This document shows, one piece after another, positions 10,654-21,974 of a DNA stretch of 64,000 bases. Source of the DNA: Irpex lacteus (taxonomy: Eukaryota > Basidiomycota > Agaricomycetes > Polyporales > Irpicaceae); contig MQVO02000041.1 in the NCBI GenBank assembly GCA_001986395.2, positions 124,001 to 188,000 of the forward strand, given 5' to 3'. The translations under genes were made by a program, and so were the position numbers. Numbering within the stretch: position 1 is the first letter of the stretch; every line of letters starts with the position of its first letter. The notes beneath the pieces are model-generated. The model made no database searches. It was given only the letters and a program-made list of their open reading frames with translations, and was not told where the DNA came from.

Positions 10654-12679
10654 ATGGACCCAGCCAGCGCAGTCATCGGAATTGTCGCCTTCGGTTTTAC
10701 TGTCTTCGGGAAGGTCAACGAGGTGCGAACAGCCATCAAGGGTGCATCTCAGCAGGTGCAAGCCTTACAGGACACGTCCACTGTCGTAGAGCTGCTCTTG
10801 ATCAGGCTACAGCCTGAGACCATCAAGTCTCGCGAAAGCTCTTACACTGCAGCCGAACTCGTTTACTTGGAGAAGCTATGCGCTCGCTCTCGGTTCTGCT
10901 TGCAGGAGGTAGAGACAGTGGTGGAGAAAGTTGTGGCGAGAGTCCACCCGAAGGGCACCGGACAGATCGAACCCGGGCCAAAAATTCGACTGAAGAAGTG
11001 GGTTGTAAGGAAAGGGGATCTGGAGCTCACTGCGCAAAAGCTGAGGGATTTGAAGGAGGCTTTGGTCATAATGCTGGAGTTTATGAACGCGTAAGTGCGA
11101 ATTTCATTGTTGTTTGCACAGTGCCTAACAAACACCATGTTTAGGAGCTATTTGGAATCTCTTGTAGCAAAGATCGGAGATGACTGTACGCCCGCTTCTC
11201 CGGTGCACCATGAACGACATGACCCGTCATTGACTGAGCCAGCAACTGGGTCCTTCTTGAGGAGTCCTTTGAAATGCTTGGCGTACTGCTACTGTCGCTG
11301 CCACAGCTTCTCGGTCCATCTCATCATTCCTCCATGGCTCTCTCCTTACATCGGTCAGATATTCATTCCGAAGCGGCTACTTTATTCTCTTTGGGCTTCA
11401 CAAAACCGCTGCAATGTGCAAACGTGTCGTGGTACTTCTCACGGAGCAATGACGATACGATGGATTATGCCACCCATGTTCATACATGGCTATCTCCAAT
11501 CCACACATCACCGCCGCATTCATTTTGCCATCTGCGCACCGCGTACCATTCCATGGACTCTACCTATATTCGAAGCTATCTATAACGGAGACTTGCGCCG
11601 TGTACGCGACCTCTTTGCAATGAAACAGGCATCCATCTGGGATTACGATATATACGACAGGCCCGTGTTCTCAGTGAGTGGGCGAATACTTCCTTAGTAG
11701 TAGCGCCTGTATAACTCTGACCTCACATCTTAGTTTGCGTGTCGTCGATGGCAAGAAAACCCTTGTGACAATATGCTCGAGATCATACGTTTTTTCGTAG
11801 AAGCGGGTGCCGATGCACTCCTTTTTGCTCAGTGAGTTGGTTCCTTGCTCAGGCCCGACCATCATTCGCGTCTAAACTGATGTACTCTGGATACGCACTG
11901 GCAGAACACGGACTTCGCCTTCCGTACACGACAATCTCACTCTAGGATTCTTTCGCTATCTTTTGGATGGCGACGCGAACCATTCTGTCGCTACATCGAT
12001 CAAGACTAATCCGGCTTCTATTGATATTTTCCGTAATTTGCTTGACATAGAACCTATGGATGCCCTCGAGGACTTCTTAAACAGACACGCACGCCCAGGT
12101 ACGGATGTTCCAGGCCTACTATCAGCATTGGAAACCAAACCGATTGGCTCAGCAAGCCGTTGTTCGATGTTCAAGGCAATCGGCTATACCCCCCTGTCGT
12201 ACGCCATCCGGTTCTCGCCCTCCAGCGTGTTTGCTCTTCTATCCCACGGAGAAGAGGCTTCTGCGGAGCCCATACTGACGAATGCTGTACGGGCAGGAAA
12301 ACGTGAACTGATTAAACCTCTTCTCGACGCTGGTGCGGATATCAACATGAAGGATCATAGAGGGCAGTCTGCGCTGCATTGGGTCTGTTACCAATGTAAG
12401 CGGCTCTGTTTTGAAGAGCTTCTTCGATGGGCGGGAGCCAAGATCGCTTGGGGTTCCCAAACCCCAGAGGGCTACAACGCTCTGGAACTCTTCGACATCG
12501 GTGTGTCAGCAGGCTTAGCATCGGCCCTCAGCACAACGCAGGTCAGCGAATTCCGCGAGCAGATAACATCGCGCGTGGATCGAACGCAGGTGCGAGTGCC
12601 AGCGGACGATGGCGATGCCCTGGATATCCCTGGTGCATATCCCACAAGCGGTCTTCCTCACACCTATAGCTCCTGCTAA
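10654..12679 (+). CDS. array gene A: STAND-type N-terminal domain + Cys-rich module + ankyrin repeats
   Basis: Exons 10654-11090, 11145-11673, 11734-11831 and 11905-12679 join in frame to 612 residues. Residues 1-146 form a helical domain starting MDPASAVIGIVAFGFTVF, with the KxWVxxKxxLxxxxxKLxxLKxAL helix near its end. This is the pattern of the fungal STAND N-terminal (PigL_N, PF17111; HeLo-like) domain. The middle has CYCRCH (about 194-199), PPWLSPYIGQIF and CNVQTCRG (from 235). The C-terminal half carries ankyrin repeats, for example DHRGQSALHWVCYQ, after RFFVEAGADALLF, and ends near IPGAYP. No Walker A or NACHT/NB-ARC stretch is present. By family knowledge such N-domains are cell-death or signalling modules and ankyrins bind ligands, so a receptor-like role is an inference. 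Intact paralogues B and C follow. Confidence 0.88.
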
Positions 12680-13040
12680 GTACTACAGTCTGTCAAATTG
12701 CACCGTTCCGCACGACCTTTTCTTGATCTGAGTGGTTCGCATGATGTACTCACACCGGCAGGCAACCTTAGGAAGGCTACTTATCATCATCCCTATGTGT
12801 CTTCATCTAAGTCTCGTAGTAACGTAGACTTACAAAGTTGAACAGGAGTACATTTCGGTGGAGAATACATTCATCAATGAGATATCCAGCTGATGCGTTC
12901 GGCGTATGCATAGCTTCTGCGGACTTCCTAGTGGCCCCGGCACAAATATTTCCTACAGAAACATGATATACTTCTACATGCATAACCGAGTATCTTTGCA
13001 TTGCAGAACCGTGATGTCTTTAATACATGGACAGGTCAAA
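12680..13040. other. intergenic region
   Basis: No gene seen. It separates gene A from the tandem repeat. Confidence 0.5.
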
Positions 13041-13406
13041 TCTATATTATAAGGGAGCTAGCTCCCCGGGGTTGCCTTTCCCGGCCTCGTGTCCAAATCC
13101 GGTACCTGCCTCTTTTAGATACGTATTCGTTCACGGTCACATGTTGCGCCTTACTCTTCGCCTTTTCGTCCGCGCGTTTCTGTTTCGTTTCAGCTGTCTT
13201 TGCAGTGCTGTGATTCTTCATATGCACGATGATGGGGTTGTCGTGCTTTTCCTTTCATTTTGTGGCATCACACTCATGTACTGACTTCTCCGCACAAATC
13301 CCTATGACTCGGTCCTCGCGATTCGAAGCTGGCTTCTCGCCGCGGCGTCATCACTTCAATGTCTGCTGTCTTTCTCGCCCGTGACGAAGGCGCGGGTAGC
13401 AGCTAG
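13041..13406. repeat. tandem direct repeat, unit 1 (366 bp)
   Basis: Begins TCTATATTATAAGGGAG and ends at AGCTAGT, where unit 2 begins. It carries a perfect 14-bp palindrome, GGGAGCTAGCTCCC, at 13053-13066. Long blocks are shared with unit 2, such as TTTTAGATACGTATTCGTTC and GGGGTTGTCGTGCTTTTC. Open frames in the two units do not stay aligned across their indels, so the unit looks non-coding. Confidence 0.85.
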
Positions 13407-13761
13407 TCTATATTATAAGGGAGGGTTCCCTCCCGGGGTTGCCTTTCCTGGCGACCTGTCCAAATGCAGGAACTGCCTCTTTTAGATACGTATTCGTTCA
13501 CGGTCACATTTTACGCTTTACTCTTCGCTGCGGGTTTCTGTTTTGTTTCAGCTGTCTTCGCGGGTGTTGTGATTCTTGTGATTCTTCACATGCACAACAA
13601 TGGGGTTGTCGTGCTTTTCTTTTCATTTTCTGTGTCAGACTCATGTACTGACATTTTGAAAACATCCCTATGACCTCGCGATTCCGAGTCGAAACTTGCG
13701 TCTCACCGCGGCACCATTTCATGTCTTTCTCGCCCGTGACGAAGTCGCGGGTAGCAGCTAG
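13407..13761. repeat. tandem direct repeat, unit 2 (355 bp)
   Basis: Direct repeat of unit 1 with substitutions and small indels. The palindrome at the same relative position has changed to GGGAGGGTTCCCTCCC (13419-13434), which still pairs as a 7-bp stem with a TT loop. The unit ends with GCGGGTAGCAGCTAGTC, as does unit 1. The element type is not recognised. Confidence 0.85.
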
Positions 13762-14762
13762 TCCATGATACAATTTGTTGGTAGATCCTACACATCCAAT
13801 ACTAGAGGTATGTAAAGGCTCGTTCACAGGGGACTCATGACTCGGATCAGTAAGCCGAAGTGCTACTAGCGAGCGCTCCAATAATTTGGATCGAGCGCTC
13901 GTGGGTGCACGAGGCTTTCACCTCTCCCCTACCATGTCGCTCAAGCTTAAAGAACCATATTATGGCTGAGTTGTGCTCGAATCTTCGCTAGACAAGAAGC
14001 ATCGCAATAATTCACTCTCTGCCGTACCCAGCCGTGATTGGGATGCCTTGTGGGCTTCACGTGCGCTGGTGGCGGCGATGCTTCGACAGCAGGTACTGTA
14101 CGTTCGAGGGAGATTGCATAGCACAGTTGTTGTTTGCTCTGTTTGGTACGTCATCGTACCCTCTACGTTCTACATCCTCTTATGGTCGGCGGCAGGGCTC
14201 TCAGTGCTCTACTTGTGTGCGGCTCGCACAGAGTACACGTATTGAACAACTTCATGACTTTGATCCCAATTCATTTGCTGCTTCTCTGCCGATCAGAAGT
14301 TCTTAAGCAAGCACTATAACTCCGTGCAGTGCTTTGTCTCCTTTGCATTGCCAAAACGTCGTCTTATCCCTCGATTAACTAGGAGAATCTAGGAGTGCTT
14401 TACTTTGTATGCTATCTTGAACTCACCTTAGAATCATCTAGACGTTTCAAATTGTTCGTTTAATGGTGTCCTCAAAGGTACTGCTTACTGAGGCAATCGT
14501 TGATCGCTTTCGTCTTCTGAAGGACATGAGGCACGAGGGTGAGGTTCGTCATTTTCTGTAAATGTGTATTTTCTCACACGCGCACTACGTGCAAACGTAT
14601 TCAGCATGGTCAGCTGCACCTGGAAGCACAACATGCCACTTACCAGTCCAACTTCGCATCCGCCAGCGACGTCATTAACGGTATTCGCGTACACACGAAG
14701 TCCACTTATAATAAGGCCGGATCCCACCAGCGCGATTGCTTCTGTTGCACCCCCACATCAAT
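13762..14762. other. intergenic region before the lactonase gene
   Basis: About 1 kb without a supported gene. Short open frames at 13973-14319 show no family signal. Confidence 0.5.
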
Positions 14763-16354
14763 ATGCGCACTTTAGCTACTACTTCAGCAAGCGTCGCTGC
14801 AGTTGCAGCTGGGCTGTTCTATGTCTCTCCCTTTGCTCGTGCGAGCAGTTCGAGGTTCTCGACGTCGCTACCGCCACAGACGGTGGTGAGTACATCCCTC
14901 AAGGCGTTGTTCTACGATGCTAATATTCTCCATGCGCCCGTAGATCGTCGATCCGCTTCAATTTGCCGTCCTAGGACAGAATGCAACGTTTCGATCGAAC
15001 GCGTTCTCAGATCTATTCAACCCTACAAACACCTCTTCACCCTTCTTCCAAGTCTTTGACCCTGCTTTCCTGGACATCCTGGGATCTAAACCATCTATCC
15101 GTGTGATCGCGTCCAATCCCGGATTCGCTTTCGCTCACGAGGCTCCGATATGGGTTCCGCGGACAAACGAAGTTTTCTTTGCTAGCAACGATGGAGGAGA
15201 CCTCGGATTCAGTGACATTGACCACAATAATCGAGTCTCCAAGCTTAGTTTGGACGAGGTTGCATCAGCTATCAAGAATGCGAACGATTCTACATCTGCC
15301 CTCAACGTCACTGTCACACCGGTATGTGCTTTATTCACAGAAGTCATCGTAAACTCTAACAAGTAGTATAGCTAGATCTCCCTGAGAGCGTGCAGATGAC
15401 GAACGGAGGTACCGGTCCCTTCAGAGGCAACTTGCTGTTGGTCAATTCAGGTCGAGGCAACTTACCTCCTTCGATCACGGCTGTGAACCCAGCAGCACCC
15501 CATAACGTCACCGTGCTGCTAGATAACTTTATTGGGCGCCAGTTTAACTCGTTGAACGACATAAAGATTCATCCTACCAGCAAGAAACTATTCTTCACCG
15601 ACGTAACGTACGTATCTCTCCAGGTATCCGTCGAGTCATCATCGTTGACAGTGCACGATAGTTATGGATGGCTGAACCACTTCCGACCCCTCCCACTTAT
15701 GCCAAGCCAGGTGTACCGATTTGACCCAGACACTGGAATTGTGCGTGTCGTGGCAGATGGTTTTGACAGGCCTAATGGCGTCGCGTTTACGAAGGACGGC
15801 AAAACGGCCTACATGTACGTGCGATCTTCATGTCTTCATCACGTTGTCTCATCGGCATCTCCCCCCTTAGTGCAGATACAGGTGCTTCTGGAGGTTTTCT
15901 CGGCAATAACCAAACTGAACCTGCCACCATGTGCGCTTTGATATCGTCACCACAGCTGACCAAGTGTACTGATCAATTTCAATCGATATAGCTACGGATT
16001 CGACGTTGATCCTAGAACACAAGCTTTCCACAACCGCCGCGTTTTCGCTTACGTCGATACCGGCGTAGCGGATGGTGTACAGCTCGATAGCAAAGGCAAC
16101 GTGTACGCCGGCACTGGAGATGGTGTTCACGTTAGTAGCCCGCCATTCACACACAGTCCTTGTGGCCTGATGACTGACTACGAGATGTATGCTTATAGGT
16201 TTGGAACCCCGAGGGCACTCTGCTGGGCAAGTTCTTCCTCGGCAGTACCTCTGCCAACTTGATCTTTGCCAACAAGGGTCAGCTCGTCATTCTCGCTGAG
16301 ACAGAGATCGTTCTGGCCCAGATTGCAGCGGAAGGGTTCAACTTGGCGTTCTAA
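14763..16354 (+). CDS. SMP-30/gluconolactonase-type beta-propeller hydrolase, secreted or membrane-tethered
   Basis: Seven exons join in frame: 14763-14885, 14944-15321, 15372-15607, 15662-15814, 15871-15930, 15992-16130 and 16199-16354. The N-terminus is hydrophobic (SVAAVAAGLFYVSPFARA) and suits a signal peptide or anchor. Family landmarks in order are HEAPIWVPRTNEVFFASN, LNDIKIHPTSKKLFFTD, RFDPDTG, DRPNGVAFTKDGKTAY, DGVQLDSKGNVYAG and VWNPEGTLLGKF. These are blades of the six-bladed Ca-dependent SMP-30 fold; the Glu of HEAP and the Asn residues of the LND and PNG motifs correspond to metal ligands in this family. It probably hydrolyses a sugar or other lactone, or an ester. It sits between ankyrin-array genes A and B on the same strand, with no evident functional link. 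Confidence 0.9.
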
Positions 16355-17224
16355 CATCATCGAAGAGGGGACATCCAACATTTTGGTGTTTATTAGGACG
16401 TGCCATGTACAGTGGTACATAGTCGTACTTAGATGGATGCGGAATGTGTAAGTACGCGGTGCAAAGTGGCAATCGATGGCTATGGTGATGAAGGTCAACA
16501 TAGTTACCTGACGCAGCTGGCTGATGAATTCCATTCTCAGTGCTAGAGGTATTCGTTTCCGCTTCTGAGGCTCTGCCTCCGTCAACATAGTAATTTAACA
16601 TTCAATCAGAAGTAGATTGGACGTGAATTCAAACGAAGAATTGCGAAGAATAGATAGTCCAGGCATCACGTCAAGTAGTTGAGCCCGTTGGCGCAACCAG
16701 AAGTCTGCAGTGCATGGCATCAGACGGTCGTGAGAGGCGACAACTAACGATGGAGTGTAAGCATCGCTGAAGCGAGGAGTGTCTTCACGGCATTTTCCAG
16801 GCACTCATTCCACGTAAGCCTCCGTTCTTTATTACGATGCTCTCACTTAGCTTACGTCGTCGTATTCAGAATCCACCTAGTTGAACGAAAGAACTTCGAT
16901 GACTATGGATAGCTATTCGATGTTGAATTGCGATGTATACTGGGATCTAAGAAGACCAGATGACTCTTAGTTGGCATTATGTGAGAGAATTTACCCGCCA
17001 CGGCCATACTCTGTGTCCCAGGAATATAAAATTGTGCACAGTAAGTATTCACTCATCTTGATATCCCCAGCTCCATCCGCTTCTACGAACGCTGGTCATC
17101 GAACAATAGTACGTCGACTCTGCACTGCATCAAAGTTCGCAGATTTATCTTTATAATATCGATTTTGTTGTCGTACAGCTGCTATCAAATTCCCCACTCT
17201 ATACCGGTTTCAACCTATGAAGCC
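16355..17224. other. intergenic region before array gene B
   Basis: No gene is supported. A TATA-like element (ATATAAAATT) near 17025 lies about 200 nt upstream of gene B. The rest is unexplained. Confidence 0.5.
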
Positions 17225-19194
17225 ATGGATCCAGCAAGTGCCATCATTAGCATTGCATCGTTCGGGTTTACCGTCTTCAACAAGTTCAACGAGTTACGGA
17301 GGACCATCAAAGGCGCACCTGAGCAGATCAGAGCACTCCAGGACTCGTGTGTCATTGTAGAACTCTTGATCCAGAAGCTACGCGTGGTCGAAATGCCGTC
17401 CACTGGCACAATATACTCTGCGGAGGACCTAGCATGTCTTGAAGTGCTTTGTGACAGAGCCAGACAGCGTCTGGAGGACGTAGAAAGGGCTATCCAAAGG
17501 GTCGCTGTGCACTCTCCTGGTCGAGGATCCAGGATCGGCCTGAACATTCGCGTGGCGAAGTGGATCCTCAACAAGGATGGCTTCGAGGAAATATCGAAGA
17601 AGCTTAACGAGACGCGAGATGCCTTGTGGACTATGTTAGACTTTATACAATTGTGAGCACAATATCTGCACACTTGTTCAAAGGCTGAGCTGACTCCTAT
17701 ATAGTCATTACGTCCAGTTTCTCGTCATACGCCGCCAAAATGATCATAACCACAGCACTATCTGTCCTGCGCATCATCGCTTTCCCTCAATCTCCTCCCG
17801 GTACACTCGACATAATGGTACTCTACGATGCTCTCATGACTGTGCATGTCGCTGCCATGCGCCATTCCTTGCCCCTATCGTACCGCAAGTGGCAGTACCA
17901 TACATTGGTCAGATTTACGTATCGAATCAGCTACTCTACCCTCCGTTTACGCGTTGGAGCTGCTGCAATGTCGAAACTTGTCGGGGAACCTCTCTAGACG
18001 TGGCCAAAGCGTCTTGGGTCGCTCCTAGAATGCCTTTTCATGGCTCGCTCCACACTTCGCTGAGGGGCCGAATCCATCTCTCAATTAACGCATATCGAAC
18101 TGTTTCATACTCTTCGCCCATCATTCAAGCAATTTGGAACGCGGATCTGCAGGCAGTACGTGATCTGTTTGCACATCAAAGGGCCTCTATTTGGGACGTG
18201 GATATAGCGGGAAATTCCATTTTCTGGGTAAGCCCACTTTCGAGTTGGCCCTTCGAATCGCTGAAGTAGTATGTATTAGCACGCGTGTACCGAGTGGCAA
18301 GAAGATCAATCCGAGGCACAGCTTGGAGTGATCAGGTTTTTGGTTGAGGCAGGTGCAGACGCACTCCTCTTTGCACGGTTTGTCGAGCGATATTCTCCAA
18401 AATATATAAATTTCTAGCACGGCTAATCCTTAAATATTTGTAGGACGAATGAAACCTATTCAGCTCACGACATTCCCACCCTCGGACTCTTACGATGCTT
18501 CCTAGAGAGACCTTATCTAGACAGATCCGAATCGCTCGCGATCTCCATACAAATAAATCCCACCGCAATCAGTATTTTCCGCTCAATTCTCAACATGGAG
18601 CCCATAGATGCACTGGAAGACCTCCTATCCAGATGGGGTCACTCGGATCAGGATATCTCAGTCCTACTCACATCCCTCGAAAGCACCGAATACATTGTAA
18701 CCCGTGCTACTGTATTCAAGGCCATACAGTATACTCCCTTAGCATATGCCCTCTACTTCTCCCCTACGAGTGTCAACTCTCTCCTTGCAGAAGGTGCCGA
18801 CGCAGCAGCGGAGCCTATCCTCGCCTACGCCGCACACTACACAAGAGTAGACCTAATCGAATCTCTCATCAGCAGCGGCGCGGTCGTGAACATGAAAGAC
18901 CGTAGAGGCCGCACAGCACTACATTGGGCTTGCTACGGTTGCCACTATAACACCTTGGTCGAACTTCTTCGATGCGCAGGGGACATAGTTGACTGGAGTG
19001 CTCGCACACCAGAGGGATACTATGCTTTGGATTTGCTCGAGATGGGCTTGGAGGAGGGTAATATTTGTGACTTGACGTCTACAGAGATCGACGAGCTCCG
19101 TTCAATCATCATATCTCATAAGGGTTGTAACCAACTTGACATACATGGAGATGAGTACCTGTATATTCCCGGCGCATTTCCTCTTGACTCGTAA
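17225..19194 (+). CDS. array gene B: STAND-type N-terminal domain + Cys-rich module + ankyrin repeats
   Basis: Exons 17225-17652, 17705-18227, 18280-18377 and 18444-19194 give 599 residues. The start MDPASAIISIASFGFTVFNK was chosen over an earlier in-frame ATG because all three intact paralogues begin at MDPAS. The middle module reads CACRCH, then VPYIGQIYV and CCNVETCRG. Exon 3 is 98 nt, as in A and C, and codes for FLVEAGADALLFA. Ankyrin units include YTPLAYALYFSPTSV, LIESLISSGAVVNMKD and GRTALHWACYGC. The C-terminus carries YIPGAFP. No nucleotide-binding domain is seen. It has the same inferred receptor or scaffold role as gene A. Confidence 0.88.
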
Positions 19195-20008
19195 CTCCAG
19201 TGGATACTTGTACTCGCACTCTCTTCCTGAATGTGATGTAATTGATATGACGAGAGGGTTCGGAGGGAACATAGAGTGTGGGAAAAGAAGGAAGCGCGTA
19301 TGCATATGCATGCCCATAGCGCTTATTCGCGCCCTTTCAACTGCACCGCGTCGACCAACCTCCCACTCACATTTTTCAATCTCAGTAATCAAATAATCGC
19401 TTATGACCGACAGCTAGCTATATCAGGCAAGACGTGTCTTCACAGGAACAGTCGCGAAAAGCTGTCTGACAACAAGCCTGGGCGTGCTGCGGCTGCAAAG
19501 CAGTGCTGCTGGGAGTGGCCATGACACCCCGAACGCTTCACGCTCTAAGTGAGCATTCCTCTGATCTGTGACGATTTTTCTTTTGGTTAATTGATGACTT
19601 GTGTATAAAAACAGAGCCCGCAAGACTCAGTGAGCTCGATGAGAGGACGGCATATACGACTACTTATCAGTAGGAAGGTATCGTGACATCTCCCACCCAC
19701 TTACTATATCACCCGTCTGTTACGGAACCGACTTTCCCGGAAGTATTGCCATGCATATGGGGATCGTCTTCGTTGACACTCTGTGGGAGTATATGTATAA
19801 GTATATCTGTCGCGTTTCAGGTACATATTGTCGCTCACAGCATTCATGCACGAGCTTCTTTCCGACGTAGTTACAACTACTTCCATTGCACCGCATCGTA
19901 TCCAAGTATGTAAGCTAATATTTATGGTACATGTACAGCTATAAGCTCGATGATGTATACGCTACCCAACTCCTCCGCTCCAACCGATCGCGAATCCCGC
20001 ACGACACG
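19195..20008. other. intergenic region between array genes B and C
   Basis: About 0.8 kb with no supported gene. It contains the 3' end of B and the promoter of C. Confidence 0.55.
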
Positions 20009-21974
20009 ATGGATCCGGCCAGCGCAATCATTGGTATGGCCTCTTTTGGCTTCACCGTCTTCAAGAACGTCAACAGGGTGTGCAAGGATATTAAGAACGC
20101 ACCAGAACAGCTCAGGTCTATTGAGGACTCCTGCGATCATGTTCAGCTGTTGCTGAACCAGCTACAAGTAGCCAGCACCGGAAAGCAGTCGCATTATGAT
20201 GTTCCGTACCTGGAACGTCTGTGCACGCGAGCGCAGCGTTATCTCGAGGAGGTCGATGTGGCAATAAACAAGGTGACGGCAAACCAGGGCACCGAGGATC
20301 ACAGGCCAGAAAGACGTTCGGTCCGACGAGTCAAGTGGATTTTGAAGAGCAACGACATGAAAGATATTGCGCAGAAGCTTGACAAACTTCAAACCACACT
20401 CGCTTTGATAGTGATTACCCTTCGCTTGTACGTTGTATTTTGCTTTGCCATGCGAGAGAAGCATTCTGACAGATACTCAGGGATAACCAAGGCCCGTCCA
20501 CTACGTCGCCGCCGCCTTCCCCTCATTACAATGCTGGAATAGACCGTGATCGTACCAGCTCACACCAATTATACTCGTCTCGCAGTTCTTTACACTGCAA
20601 AACAAGCTGCGAATGTAGCTGTCACAGTCTATCCTTGCAGTCCCTCATTCCAACATCCTTGGCAGCTTATCTTGGCCAGATATATGTCTCCAGAAGACTT
20701 CTCAGCACTCTGTGGTCGACACACAATCTGTGCAACGTATCAGACTGTCACGGGGACCTAAGGCGTGCGATGACCATTCACTGGATTCTCCCCGCCGGAT
20801 TTCTTTCGGGTTGCTTGCAGTCTTCACGAGATCCAGGCAGGCGCATCCATTTTTCGCTTTGCCTACCGAGGACGATCCCATTTGACTCGCCAGTACTTCA
20901 CGCAATCTATGGTGCAGATATCGAGCGCATACACACATTATTTTCCACCGGCCAGGCCTCGATTTGGGATCATGACGCGGCCGGCCATCCTATAGTCTCT
21001 GTGAGGAGATCCATATATATCTTACACTGATATCACTGAAATTGCGATGTTCTAGCATGCATGCAGACAATGGTTGAGGTATCGAGCTGAGGAACAGCTT
21101 GCCATTGTTCAGTTTCTTGTTGAGGCTGGTTCGGATGCGCTTTTGCTCGCAGGGTAAGTGGGTTTACATACAACTATGTGATCAATGTCAATACCGATAG
21201 ATGTTGCATTGTTTCAGACCGCCTGGGTACTGTTTGGCCCAGGACTGGCTGATACTAGGGCTCCTCCAATGCCTCGTTGACGGAACCACTGCTGGGCGAT
21301 CTCTCGCAGCATGCATACAGACGAGCTCCGTTGCAATCCACGTTTTCCGCTCGATCCTAAGTATGGATTCCGTGGATGCACTCGAAGATTACCTATCCCG
21401 ATATGGCTACTCCGAGAAGCACTTGGCACACTTACGAATATTGCTCGAAACTGCCGAATGTGGAGAGGCCCGGTTCTCTATGTTCAACGCCATCGGGTAC
21501 ACTCCGTTGGAATACGCCATCTGCTTTGCACCCTCAAGTGTCCGGGCCCTTCTGAAAGAAGGCGCTGATGCCACGGCGGAACCGACTCTGGCTTACGCTG
21601 CTCAGCACGGGAGGGTGGATGTGATTGAGGCACTCATCGACAGTGGCGCAGATGTGAACATGGCGGATGAGAGTGGGCAGACGGCGCTGCATTGGGCTTG
21701 CTACCGTTGCAACTACGAGGAATTCTTTGAACTTGTCCTGCACGCCGAGAACGACATTGACTGGAACCTTCGTACTCCAGAAGGACTGAACGCATTGGAT
21801 CTCTTTGATTTGAGTGTTTCGGACGGCCTGGCTTCTCACTGGACACCTGACGAAATCAGCGAATTTCGTGCAGTTCTGGTAACTCATGTAGACTCATCTG
21901 AACTCAATGTACTTCGTAACGAAGCATTAGATAGTGTTTTCATGCCTGGCGCTTTCCCAACAGACATTGCATAA
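20009..21974 (+). CDS. array gene C: STAND-type N-terminal domain + Cys-rich module + ankyrin repeats
   Basis: Exons 20009-20427, 20481-21000, 21056-21153 and 21218-21974 give 597 residues. The N-domain starts MDPASAIIGMASFGFTVFKN and ends with VKWILKSNDMKDIAQKLDKL. The Cys-rich module is CECSCH, then AAYLGQIYV and CNVSDCHG, so the spacing is kept but the second motif ends in a His-Gly variant. The 98-nt exon 3 codes for FLVEAGSDALLLA. Ankyrin repeats follow (VIEALIDSGADVNMAD, GQTALHWACYRC) and the end is FMPGAFP. It is in tandem with B, 0.8 kb apart. It is intact, with no in-frame stop after splicing. Confidence 0.88.

Noticed and set aside
13027..13673. Open frames inside the tandem repeat units coding for similar hydrophobic peptides
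   Set aside because: Similarity follows from the DNA repeat. Indels between units are not multiples of three and shift the frames, so coding selection is not supported.
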